Shown in pieces: positions 1-6,333 of a stretch of 8,437 bases of DNA. The stretch covers positions 1 through 8,437 of the forward strand of contig JAEXBK010000012.1 of NCBI GenBank assembly GCA_023394035.1, read 5' to 3'. Position 1 is the stretch's first letter, and every line of letters starts with the position of its first letter. The position numbers and the translations under genes are program-made. Under the pieces are notes generated by a model that was not told the origin of the DNA, did no database searches, and saw only the letters and a list, made by a program, of their open reading frames with translations. The DNA is from Bacillota bacterium. Lineage in GTDB: Bacteria; Bacillota; Clostridia; Peptostreptococcales; Anaerovoracaceae.

Positions 1-705
1 CGCTCCAAATATAAGCGTGTCGATCGCATATTCTTGTGTGACGGAGACGCAATGTGTCTTTCTACGGAGAAGCTTTTGTTCATACTCGAAAATATCAGGG
101 CGATCTTCCCTGAATGCGAGCGGGTAGGCGTTTATGCGCGATCCGGAGACATCTTAAGAAAAACGGAGGAAGAGCTTATTCGCCTCAAGGATGCCGGCAT
201 AGGAATCGCGTACATCGGCGCGGAATCGGGAAGCGATAAGGTTCTTGATGCGATATGCAAGGGAGAATCAAAGGCTGATATTATCGAAGCCGTACAAAAG
301 GCGGAAAAAGTGGGTATCGCAGCATCCGTAACATTTATTTCAGGACTTGGAGGTAAAGCGCTTTGGCGCGAGCATGCGATAGAGACGGGCAGAATGATAA
401 GTGAAATGGGAGCTTCGTATGTGGGGCTTCTGACATTGATGCTCGATCCTGTCACTCCGCTGTACCACGATGTGAAATCAGGCAAGTTCGAGCTGCTTTC
501 ACCTGAAGAAATAGTAGCCGAGACATATCTTTTGCTCGAAAATGCGAAACCGGAAAAAACGTGTGTTTTCAGGAGCAACCATGCTTCAAACTATGTCTCG
601 CTAAGAGGTGAGCTGCCATCTGACCGCAGGCGGATGATGAATGAGCTCGAAGAGGCTATGCAGGATTCAGGTCTGCTAAAGGCGGAATGGCTCAGGATGC
701 TTTAA
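1..705 (+). CDS. Radical SAM family protein, C-terminal part (5' end outside the window)
   Basis: The reading frame is open from base 1, so the gene begins upstream; 234 codons are visible. Near the start it reads FLCDGDAM, very like the F-L-x-D-G-D-A strand of COG1032-type radical SAM proteins, and the stretch around IGAESGSDKVLDAICKG fits a later barrel repeat that follows the iron-sulfur domain. The C-terminal SNHASNYVSLRGELPSDRRR block is also typical of this group. The CxxxCxxC cluster motif should lie upstream and cannot be checked. Such enzymes cleave S-adenosylmethionine with a 4Fe-4S cluster to start radical chemistry; the substrate here is unknown and the protein is expected to be cytoplasmic. 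The stop lies 22 bases before the TPR gene, suggesting co-transcription. An internal TTG at 34 could be taken as a start, but open sequence and family homology continue upstream of it. Confidence 0.85.
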   Translation, partial: RSKYKRVDRIFLCDGDAMCLSTEKLLFILENIRAIFPECERVGVYARSGDILRKTEEELIRLKDAGIGIAYIGAESGSDKVLDAICKGESKADIIEAVQKAEKVGIAASVTFISGLGGKALWREHAIETGRMISEMGASYVGLLTLMLDPVTPLYHDVKSGKFELLSPEEIVAETYLLLENAKPEKTCVFRSNHASNYVSLRGELPSDRRRMMNELEEAMQDSGLLKAEWLRML

Positions 706-727
706 TTCTATATATAAGGTAAGAAAA

Positions 728-1756
728 ATGACAGAACCAAAGAAATTTACGGACAGAATAGGCGATTATCTGATGCCGCATATCGAAGAATATATTTTTG
801 ATGAGCTTTCCGAAGGCTACCTCGAAAAAACGGGAATGAAGGAGCTGCTGCTCGGAGTTTCGGTACCCATAAAAAAGACGGAGCTGACGGGGCTTACAAA
901 TCTCAAAATAGCACGCAACATGGCGGACATAATAGGCTGCGATATAAATTTCAGATTTCGCGACAATTATATAGGCTATATAATCACTTCGTTCGGCAAG
1001 GATTTTGTCAAGCCTTTGATAAATGAGGGCGTAGAGCGTGCGGCGAACAAAGATTTTGATCATGCGTGCATATGCTTCAGGGCTGCAATGCTGATAGATC
1101 CGGAGTCTTCGGATGCGCTTTATTGCTATGCGCGCGCCTGTAAGGATTCTTATGAGTCAGGGGAAGGTGAGGAATATATAGGAAGATATAAGGCGGAGTC
1201 GCTCGAAAGCTTCGAGAAGCTGACGCTAAAGGAGCCGGATTTCGATATGGGCTTTTATTTTCTCGGGTATGCTTATCTGAACCTCGGACTTTATGTAAAG
1301 GCAAAGCTCACATGGAATGATTTTATGCGCCTTTCCCATGATTCAGATGACGGCGATAAGGCTAAGATGCGAGACGAAATTTCCGAGTGGCTGGCAAAGC
1401 TCGAAGAACCGATAAAGATAGAAGCTGCATACAACCTCGTGCTGTCGGGCAAATTTGCGGAAGGACTTGATGCACTTGCAAAATACGCTGACGACGAGCG
1501 TTTCAATAAGTGGTGGCCGCTTTGGTATTATATCGGGATTGCCGCAGAACGAACGGGGATTATCGAGGATGCGGAAGTATCATTTAAGAAAGTGCTCGAG
1601 CTTTCTCCGAGCAACACGGATGCGATGAATGAGCTTGTAAAGCTTTATCAAAAAACGGGTGATGATGTAAAGGCAAACAAATATCTGTCAAAGATAGAGC
1701 TTGTCAAGCAGAATGCGGAAGCATATAAGGCAGAAAAAAATAAAAGTTTTTCGTGA
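728..1756 (+). CDS. Tetratricopeptide-repeat (TPR) protein
   Basis: A 342-aa soluble protein without signal peptide or membrane segments. The ATG at 728 follows AAGG at 716-719 at normal spacing. Residues 1-90 form a domain I do not recognise. From about residue 94 there are helical pairs with TPR spacing: about 94-127 (FDHACICFRAAMLIDPES), 129-174, 175-205 (GFYFLGYAYLNLGLYVKAK), 231-260, 264-297 (YYIGIAAERTGIIEDAEVSF, then ELSPSN) and 298-330. TPR arrays are protein-binding scaffolds; the partner is unknown. It lies 22 bases after the radical SAM gene and 98 bases before the DUF937 gene, all on the same strand, so a common transcript is likely. The C-terminus is lysine-rich. I see no terminator directly after it. 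Confidence 0.8.
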   Translation: MTEPKKFTDRIGDYLMPHIEEYIFDELSEGYLEKTGMKELLLGVSVPIKKTELTGLTNLKIARNMADIIGCDINFRFRDNYIGYIITSFGKDFVKPLINEGVERAANKDFDHACICFRAAMLIDPESSDALYCYARACKDSYESGEGEEYIGRYKAESLESFEKLTLKEPDFDMGFYFLGYAYLNLGLYVKAKLTWNDFMRLSHDSDDGDKAKMRDEISEWLAKLEEPIKIEAAYNLVLSGKFAEGLDALAKYADDERFNKWWPLWYYIGIAAERTGIIEDAEVSFKKVLELSPSNTDAMNELVKLYQKTGDDVKANKYLSKIELVKQNAEAYKAEKNKSFS

Positions 1757-1854
1757 TTAGATGCAAAGCGTGTAGATTTTCTCTCAAAAAGTGGTATATA
1801 TGAGAATATAAGCAAATATCAACAGAATAATGTTTGATACAAAAGGAGTAAGGG

Positions 1855-2481
1855 ATGAACTTAGTAAATATGTTAATGCAGCTTTTGACATCACAGTCAT
1901 CAGTAGATTCACTCGCAAAGAAGAGCGGAGCTTCCTCAAGCCAGATCATGAAGCTCGTATCGCTTGCACTTCCGATTCTTATCAAAGCACTGACGAAGAA
2001 CGCAGCTTCGCAGTCAGGTGCAACCTCATTGCTGGGAGCACTTTCGCAGCACACGAGCACGGAGCCGATAGAAAATCAAATCATGTCGGCTGACGAGAAT
2101 GACGGAGCGGGCATACTCGGACATATACTCGGCGGTAATATGGGTAATGTATTCAGCGATCTTTCGTCACAGACGGGTATGGATACAAATCAGGTGAGCT
2201 CGGCTATGAGCAATCTTGCACCGGCTTTGATGAGCGGACTTTCGGCAGCTACAAATACAGCTTCAAGCAGCGGTATAGACCTGAGCGACGGACTTGATTT
2301 CTCGGATTTGATGGGAGTTTTCGGAGCTGCTACGGGCGGCGGAAATCAGACTGCACAGAGCAGCGGATCGGGTATTACGGGAATGCTCGGATCACTTTTA
2401 GGCGGCAAGAAAGAAGAGCCTAAGGAAGGCTTTGACGGGTCTGAGCTTCTTTCGGCGTTGCTTTCAAATCTCGGCAAATAA
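1855..2481 (+). CDS. DUF937 domain protein
   Basis: A 208-aa protein; the start is fixed by a strong AAAGGAG at 1842-1848, six bases before the ATG. It has two similar blocks: residues 17-62 (VDSLAKKSGASSSQIMKLVS, then LALPILIKAL) and residues 98-130 (VFSDLSSQTGMDTNQVSSAM, then SNLAPALMSGL). Such repeated helices ending in a hydrophobic L-A-L-P-x-L segment are typical of the DUF937 (YidB-like) family, whose molecular role is not established. The segments between and after are rich in Ser, Gly, Asn and Ala and probably flexible; a GSGITGMLGSLLGGKK stretch follows at about residues 171-186. No signal peptide is seen. It is the last gene before the terminator at 2535-2570. A different-frame ATG at 1830 overlaps it but lacks family features. 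Confidence 0.75.
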   Translation: MNLVNMLMQLLTSQSSVDSLAKKSGASSSQIMKLVSLALPILIKALTKNAASQSGATSLLGALSQHTSTEPIENQIMSADENDGAGILGHILGGNMGNVFSDLSSQTGMDTNQVSSAMSNLAPALMSGLSAATNTASSSGIDLSDGLDFSDLMGVFGAATGGGNQTAQSSGSGITGMLGSLLGGKKEEPKEGFDGSELLSALLSNLGK

Positions 2482-2534
2482 GAACGGAAAATGTGGATAG
2501 CGTATATAGGAAATTGAGCGGTAAGTGCCGCGGT

Positions 2535-2570
2535 AAGGGCGTGTTAAGCACGCCCTTTTCTCTTGTTTTT
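2535..2570 (+). terminator. Rho-independent terminator after the DUF937 gene
   Basis: A perfect 9-bp stem, AAGGGCGTG (2535-2543) with CACGCCCTT (2549-2557), and a 5-base loop. A T-rich tail runs to 2570. It closes the radical SAM / TPR / DUF937 unit. Confidence 0.9.
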
Positions 2571-2623
2571 GATATCGAAGCAGGCTGGGGGCGGATTGTA
2601 CTTCATAAAGCACATTTTGAATA

Positions 2624-2633
2624 TTGTATACAA
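2624..2633. promoter_or_regulatory. Perfect palindrome TTGTATACAA upstream of the symporter promoter
   Basis: A perfect 10-bp palindrome about 33 bases upstream of the proposed -35 box of the symporter gene. Its GTATAC core resembles sites bound by GntR-type regulators. No regulator gene lies beside it, so an operator role is inferred from symmetry and position only. Confidence 0.35.
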
Positions 2634-2665
2634 GAAATTTAAGAATTATAAATTGCGTGAATATA

Positions 2666-2694
2666 TAGACTGCAATAAGAATATACAGTATAAT
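2666..2694 (+). promoter_or_regulatory. Likely sigma-A promoter of the symporter gene
   Basis: TAGACT (2666-2671, four of six matches to TTGACA), a 17-base spacer and a consensus TATAAT (2689-2694). Transcription would start near 2701, giving a leader of about 60 bases. It lies downstream of the DUF937 terminator, so the symporter is probably its own unit. Confidence 0.65.
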
Positions 2695-2700
2695 TATGCT

Positions 2701-2719
2701 TGTATAGGAATTATATACA
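2701..2719. promoter_or_regulatory. Inverted repeat TGTATA-N7-TATACA at the expected transcription start
   Basis: TGTATA at 2701-2706 is mirrored by TATACA at 2714-2719. The halves share the TGTATA/TATACA sequence with the palindrome at 2624-2633. Two related sites flanking the promoter would suit repression by looping or blocking, but this is inferred from sequence symmetry in an AT-rich region. Confidence 0.3.
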
Positions 2720-2762
2720 CATATTTTCATCCACGGTAGAGAAAGAGAGAGGAAGGAATAAT

Positions 2763-4145
2763 ATGAAAGCTTTTGAAGATCTTATGAATGCCATTAACGG
2801 CGTCGTCTGGGGATGGGGCATGATCATTTTGCTCTTTGGTACTCACATTTTTCTGACGATCAGAACCAAATTCATTCAGCGCTATACCATAACACATGGT
2901 GTTAAGCTGTCTGTAACTCCTGACCCTGATGCGGAAGGCGAGGTATCACAGTTCGGCGCGCTTGCTACCGCACTTGCGGCAACGATCGGAACAGGTAACA
3001 TCATAGGTGTAGGTACCGCAATAGTCTTAGGCGGTCCCGGAGCTGTGCTTTGGACATGGCTGACGGGTGTATTCGGAATTGCTACTAAATATGCCGAATC
3101 ATACATCGCCGTAAAATTCAGGGTCAAGACTTCTGACGGCCGTATGCAGGGCGGCGCGATGTACGCTCTCGAAAGAGGACTCGGCATGAAGTGGCTCGGC
3201 GTTCTGTTCGCATTCTTTGCTGCTTTTGCTTCATTCGGAATAGGCTGCGCAACGCAGGTAAATGCCATAGCAACTGTAGCTAACGAAACTCTTCACATTC
3301 CACAGTATATTGTAGGCGTTGTAATAGCAATACTTACGGCAATCGTAATATTCGGCGGAATCAAATCAATCGCTTCCGTTTGCGAAAAGCTCGTACCGTT
3401 CATGGCGGTGTTCTATGTACTCGGATGTATAGTAATACTCGGTATGAACTATAACTTCATATTCCCGGCTATCGGCGTAATCTGCAAGCTCGCATTTACA
3501 CCTGGTGCTGCTCTCGGCGGTCTTGTAGGCTCCGGTATTCAGGCAGCTATGAGATACGGAATTGCAAGAGGTCTTTTCTCGAACGAATCCGGTCTCGGTT
3601 CTGCTCCTATCGCAGCAGCTGCTGCTCAGACGAGAAATCCTGTAAGACAGGCTCTCGTTTCTTCGACAGGAACACTTTGGGATACAGTAGTTGTTTGCCT
3701 GATGACAGGTCTTGTTCTTGTAACAACGATTATGAAGAACCCTGAAATCAACGTAGACGAGCTTCCTAACGGCGGCGTGCTTACAACTCTTGCATTCGGT
3801 CAGATTCCTGTAATAGGACCTATCATTCTTACACTCGGAATCATAACATTTGCTTACTCGACCGTACTCGGCTGGGCATACTACGGTGAACGTTGTATGG
3901 AATATCTTGCAGGAAGAAAGGCACTCTACGCTTACAGAATCGCATATGTATGCGTAGCGGCAATCGCTCCTGTAGTAGCACTCGACATCGTATGGACAAT
4001 AGCAGATACGCTCAACGCTTTGATGGCTATTCCGAACCTCGTTGCAGTATTGCTGCTGTCGGGTCTTATGGCTAAGGATACGGAAAAATACATTCACGAC
4101 CTCGATGCGAGGGATGAGACTCCGATACCTGTAGTCGACAAATAG
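2763..4145 (+). CDS. Sodium:alanine/glycine symporter (AGCS family)
   Basis: A 460-aa integral membrane protein with about ten or eleven hydrophobic segments, the usual length and layout for the AGCS (TC 2.A.25) family. It imports alanine and/or glycine with sodium or protons. Family motifs seen: ATIGTGNIIGVGTAIVLGGP (73-92), the GAVLWTWLTGVFG segment (93-105), a GRMQGGAMYALERGLG segment (126-141) and RGLFSNESGLGSAPIAAAAA (269-288), which belong to the conserved substrate and cation pathway of the family. The ATG at 2763 is chosen because GAGGAAGG lies just upstream (2748-2755) and the family N-terminus begins here. An upstream in-frame TTG at 2700 would add 21 hydrophilic residues, lacks a good ribosome site and sits at the expected transcript start. 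It is monocistronic, between its own promoter and terminator. Which amino acid it prefers cannot be told from sequence. Confidence 0.93.
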   Translation: MKAFEDLMNAINGVVWGWGMIILLFGTHIFLTIRTKFIQRYTITHGVKLSVTPDPDAEGEVSQFGALATALAATIGTGNIIGVGTAIVLGGPGAVLWTWLTGVFGIATKYAESYIAVKFRVKTSDGRMQGGAMYALERGLGMKWLGVLFAFFAAFASFGIGCATQVNAIATVANETLHIPQYIVGVVIAILTAIVIFGGIKSIASVCEKLVPFMAVFYVLGCIVILGMNYNFIFPAIGVICKLAFTPGAALGGLVGSGIQAAMRYGIARGLFSNESGLGSAPIAAAAAQTRNPVRQALVSSTGTLWDTVVVCLMTGLVLVTTIMKNPEINVDELPNGGVLTTLAFGQIPVIGPIILTLGIITFAYSTVLGWAYYGERCMEYLAGRKALYAYRIAYVCVAAIAPVVALDIVWTIADTLNALMAIPNLVAVLLLSGLMAKDTEKYIHDLDARDETPIPVVDK

Positions 4146-4173
4146 AATATCACCTTTAAGGATAATTTTGGAT

Positions 4174-4205
4174 AGAGCCGGTCTTATGATCGGCTCTGTT
4201 CTTTT
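4174..4205 (+). terminator. Rho-independent terminator after the symporter gene
   Basis: Stem AGAGCCGGTC (4174-4183) with GATCGGCTCT (4188-4197), containing one G-T wobble, loop TTAT, and tail GTTCTTTT. It starts 28 bases after the symporter stop and marks the end of the conserved half of the window. Confidence 0.85.
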
Positions 4206-4537
4206 GAACAGCTTGATAAGCTTGAGACGAAAAAGCTGAAAGTTTTTACTGCCTTTCCAATGGTGATAATTCTTTCCAAGCTAAAGCATAAGGATTTTTA
4301 TTTAGCATGTTGCAATCGGCTCATTCCCGTTCTTATTTCACTTATCGATGTAAATGAGAGTGGTCTCCGCCGTAAGGTAATAATAGCCTTGGAACGGGTA
4401 GGATCATCAAAAGAAATTAATATCTTAGTCAGGCAAATCTTAAGCGATAATGATGCTTTTTTGCCGTAACAAACATCGAAGCTGAAAAAATAGAAAAGGC
4501 AAGAAAATCCGCCATCAGGTTTCTGAGTAAGGCTTAG
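4203..4537 (+). pseudogene. HEAT-repeat-like gene remnant, truncated at 5' end and frameshifted
   Basis: Frame 3 is open from 4176, through the symporter terminator, and gives protein-like sequence from about 4203 (FEQLDKLETKKLKVFTAFPM) to the TAA at 4467. The core, LIPVLISLIDVNESGLRRKV followed by IIALERVGSS, has the paired amphipathic helices and the D/R pattern of a HEAT repeat. After the six-T run at 4457-4462 the -1 frame continues sensibly as FFAVTNIEAEKIEKARKSAI, then RFLSKA and a TAG at 4535. One missing T explains the break. There is no ribosome site or convincing start, since the piece begins inside the preceding terminator. I read it as the 3' end of a lost HEAT-repeat gene. An ATG at 4260 gives a 69-aa ORF, but without a ribosome site. 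The exact family is not recognised. Confidence 0.5.
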
Positions 4538-4730
4538 ATGAAAAAATACAATCTCAAAAGTTCTTATAAGAAATAATGAACGCAAAAACAAAATCCCTGA
4601 ACGGCTTGATTTCAAACTGTTCAGGGATTAATTCTCATGGTCCGGAAGCGCGATACGGAAGTGTGAGCAACACTCAAAAGCACATTGAAAATCCTACATT
4701 TTTACGGCATAGACGCACGGGTTTATTACG
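4538..4730. other. Intergenic stretch with degenerate short reading frames
   Basis: No convincing intact gene. A 12-codon ORF (4538-4576, MKKYNLKSSYKK) starts right after the remnant's stop. From an ATG at 4637, with AGGGA ahead of it, one frame reads MVRKRDTEV, then a TGA at 4664, then continues protein-like as ATLKSTLKILHFYGIDARVY past 4730. It may be a small broken gene or chance, because the same bases include two terminator hairpins. A different-frame ORF at 4576-4815 spans the same hairpins and is not believed. No att-like direct repeat could be identified. Confidence 0.3.
4581..4629 (-). terminator. Second, strong minus-strand terminator downstream of the Fic gene
   Basis: Perfect 11-bp stem AATCCCTGAAC (4592-4602) with GTTCAGGGATT (4619-4629). 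Read on the minus strand it is followed by TTTTGTTTTTG, a good U-tract; on the plus strand the tail is weak. It could back up the terminator at 4731-4773 or insulate the Fic gene from plus-strand transcription. Confidence 0.7.
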
Positions 4731-4773
4731 AAAAAGCAATCCGCCTCTGTATCGCACAGGGGCGGATTTGCTT
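4731..4773 (-). terminator. Terminator overlapping the stop codon of the Fic gene
   Basis: A long stem, positions 4734-4750 with 4756-4773, GC-rich in the middle (CCGCC with GGCGG), with one wobble and one bulged base and a 5-base loop. On the minus strand it is followed by TTTTT (4735-4731). The 5' arm includes the last bases of the Fic stop codon. Confidence 0.8.
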
Positions 4774-5668
4774 ATTGGTCATACGATACTCGGAAATAGT
4801 CCAAATACTTCTTAAATCTGTCCTGTGCAGTTAGACAAGTATCACGCAGATAGCCGCGCTCATTCTGCCACTCCTTCAAGCCGCGGTAGTAGAACATCTT
4901 GATGTCGTCCTCAATGATAAACGGCACGATGTTGTTCCGCAGGCATTCTTTGAAAAGGAGCAGGCGCCCGACTCTGCCGTTGCCGTCCTGGAACGGATGG
5001 ATGCGCTCAAAGCGGTAGTGAAAATCAAGCAAATCGTCAAAGGTTTTGCTCTCAATGGCGTTGTATTCAGCAAGCAACTTTTTCATCTCGGCCCCGGCAT
5101 TCTCCGGTGCAGTTGTGTCCATGCCGCCGACCTCGTTGGGCAATTTCTTGTAGTCCCCGACGGCAAACCAATCGAGGCGGGAATCGGAAGTTCCATTTTT
5201 CAAAACGGCGTGCAGTTGCTTGATAAACGCCTCGCTCGGAGCGTAATTGGCATTGTCGATAACCATATCAATGCACTTGAAATGGTTGGCGGTCTCGACC
5301 ACATCGTCAACCTTGACCGCCCCGTCCGATACGCCGACGGTGTTCGTCTCAAAGATATAGCGTGTCTGATCGTGTGTGAGGCGGCTGCCCTCGATGTGGT
5401 TGGAGTTATAGGTCAGATCGATCTGGATTTTATGATAAATACCGCCGTGCAGCTTCGCTGCTTTCTCGGCCTTCAGCACTTCGAGAAGTGTCTTGGGTGC
5501 GGTAGTTTTCTTATTAATGCGGTCGGGCTTCTCTGTAATTTCGGGGATGTTCCATGTCTTGCCGGTCAGAAATGCACCGTCGATTTTGCCCTCGGCACAG
5601 TACCCGCGCACACTGCGTTCGGAAACGCCCCACTTTTTCGCCGCTTCCGCAACAGAAATGTATTTCAT
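4772..5668 (-). CDS. Fic-domain AMP-transferase with N-terminal helix-turn-helix, self-inhibited class II
   Basis: A 298-aa soluble protein. Residues 3-42 (SVAEAAKKWGVSERSVRGYC, then KTWNIP) form a MerR/excisionase-like helix-turn-helix. The Fic domain carries the complete catalytic motif HPFQDGNGRVGR at 224-235: His224 is the base, Asp228 holds magnesium, and Asn230/Arg232/Arg235 bind the nucleotide phosphates. Residues 89-94 (SNHIEG) match the inhibitory (S/T)xxxE(G/N) motif; Glu93 is expected to pair with Arg235 and block ATP binding, as in class II Fic proteins, where the motif lies N-terminal in the same chain. The expected activity is moving AMP from ATP to a hydroxyl of a target protein; the target is unknown. 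The ATG at 5668 has GAGGGT upstream. Its promoter is strong and overlaps a palindrome, so self-repression through the HTH is plausible. It is divergent from the Cro/C1 regulator, and the context suggests cargo of a mobile element. Confidence 0.9.
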   Translation of the reverse strand: MKYISVAEAAKKWGVSERSVRGYCAEGKIDGAFLTGKTWNIPEITEKPDRINKKTTAPKTLLEVLKAEKAAKLHGGIYHKIQIDLTYNSNHIEGSRLTHDQTRYIFETNTVGVSDGAVKVDDVVETANHFKCIDMVIDNANYAPSEAFIKQLHAVLKNGTSDSRLDWFAVGDYKKLPNEVGGMDTTAPENAGAEMKKLLAEYNAIESKTFDDLLDFHYRFERIHPFQDGNGRVGRLLLFKECLRNNIVPFIIEDDIKMFYYRGLKEWQNERGYLRDTCLTAQDRFKKYLDYFRVSYDQ

Positions 5669-5696
5669 AGCGAACCCTCACTTTCTGCACATGGAT

Positions 5697-5725
5697 AGTA
5701 TAGCACACCATCGGCAAAATATCAA
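5697..5725 (-). promoter_or_regulatory. Promoter of the Fic gene
   Basis: On the minus strand TTGATA (5725-5720), a 17-base spacer and TATACT (5702-5697), close to the sigma-A consensus. Its expected start lies about 25 bases before the ATG at 5668, leaving room for the GAGGGT ribosome site. Confidence 0.75.
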
Positions 5726-5762
5726 GATTTGATGATTGAAAAATATTCGAATTTCGCCGATG
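5709..5762. repeat. Nested inverted repeats at the Fic promoter (candidate operator)
   Basis: ATCAA-GAT-TTGAT (5721-5733) is a perfect 5-bp dyad lying on the -35 box. It is framed by a wider 7-bp repeat, CATCGGC (5709-5715) and GCCGATG (5756-5762). ATTCGAAT (5745-5752) is a further palindrome between them. The position suits a binding site for the Fic protein's own HTH or for the divergent Cro/C1 regulator; which one is unknown. Confidence 0.45.
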
Positions 5763-5838
5763 ATGGCAATATACTCATCAGGTAAATCAGGCATAACATT
5801 CTTGTACTTGTCGAAAGTTTGAAATTTTTATCATATTC

Positions 5839-5867
5839 TTGATTTTTCGACCGAATCGTGATATGCT
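5839..5867 (+). promoter_or_regulatory. Promoter of the Cro/C1-type regulator gene
   Basis: TTGATT (5839-5844), a 17-base spacer and TATGCT (5862-5867), about 50 bases before the ATG at 5919. TCGAAA (5811-5816) and TTTCGA (5845-5850) form an inverted repeat whose right half lies just downstream of the -35 box, a possible autoregulatory site. Confidence 0.6.
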
Positions 5868-5918
5868 ATATTTGTATTGTTGTATCCAGCGCCAAATAGC
5901 CCGTAAAGGAGATTCAAA

Positions 5919-6128
5919 ATGGCTGTAAGTTATAAGAAGCTGTGGCATATTCTTGTTGATCGGAATATGAAAAAGAAAGATTTGGAAGAAGCAGCCGGCA
6001 TTACTCATTATCAGATGTACAAGCTGGCAAACGATAAGGATATCACCACCGATGTGATTGGCGCAATCTGTGTTGCACTTGAGGTGGAACCAAACGATAT
6101 TATGGATTTTGTTCCGGATGATAGATGA
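5919..6128 (+). CDS. Small Cro/C1-family (HTH_26, YozG-like) transcriptional regulator
   Basis: A 69-aa protein that is almost entirely one helix-turn-helix domain. Residues 17-36 (MKKKDLEEAAGITHYQMYKL) cover the two DNA-contacting helices, and the C-terminal VALEVEPNDIMDFVPDD is the usual last helix and tail of this short family. AAAGGAG at 5905-5911 fixes the start, and a promoter lies at 5839-5867. Such regulators are common on Firmicutes mobile elements and often sit immediately upstream of a DNA cytosine methyltransferase gene. That fits the methyltransferase-like stub 70 bases downstream. It is divergent from the Fic gene, so it could act on the shared region, but no direct evidence shows its target. 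Confidence 0.88.
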   Translation: MAVSYKKLWHILVDRNMKKKDLEEAAGITHYQMYKLANDKDITTDVIGAICVALEVEPNDIMDFVPDDR

Positions 6129-6198
6129 GTCCGTTTTATGGGACAACAACGATAAAACATAATGGCGTTATCATGATACTAAAAAAGAGGTAAAACAT

Positions 6199-6333
6199 AT
6201 GAGAGTAGCTGACTTTTTCTGCGGGTCTCGTGTCATAATAATGACAGAGGCAAATAGTTCAGTAAAATCAAAGGTTTTGAAGCTTCTACCAAAGTTGAAA
6301 ACTGAAGAAACTGATGGTTTATGTGCTGCTTAG
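6199..6333 (+). pseudogene. Stub of a C5-cytosine DNA methyltransferase gene (internal deletion)
   Basis: A 44-codon ORF with a good AAGAGG ribosome site (6185-6190). Its first nine residues, MRVADFFCG, match the start of many C5-cytosine methyltransferases, where motif I (D-F-F-C-G-x-G-G) binds S-adenosylmethionine. From residue 10 on (SRVIIMTEANSSVKSKVLKL) it bears no methyltransferase feature, and the catalytic Pro-Cys motif IV is absent, so the product could not methylate DNA. The simplest reading is a deletion from about base 6226 that fused the gene's beginning to unrelated sequence. The position right after a YozG-like regulator is the usual place for such a gene. The alternative is a genuine small protein with a chance match. 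The last codons lie inside the left arm of the 18-bp inverted repeat. Confidence 0.55.

Noticed and set aside
1830..2093. 87-codon plus-strand ORF overlapping the DUF937 start
   Set aside because: No family features, and the AAAGGAG serves the ATG at 1855 in the other frame, which encodes the DUF937 domain.
3366..4097. 243-codon minus-strand ORF
   Set aside because: Antisense shadow of the symporter gene; its product is rich in Cys, Arg and Tyr with no recognisable domain.
4576..4815. 79-codon plus-strand ORF
   Set aside because: It runs through two terminator hairpins and into the 3' end of the Fic gene; the translation has no family features.
4997..5698. 233-codon plus-strand ORF
   Set aside because: It is entirely antisense to the Fic gene, whose catalytic and inhibitory motifs are intact; the ORF shows no family features or ribosome site.
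5787..6149. 120-codon minus-strand ORF over the regulator gene
   Set aside because: It covers the regulator gene and its promoter on the opposite strand; the plus-strand gene has the ribosome site and an HTH family match.
6131..6158. Weak inverted repeat GTTTTAT / ATAAAAC after the regulator gene
   Set aside because: Only seven A/T-rich pairs and no T-tract; not enough to call a terminator or operator.
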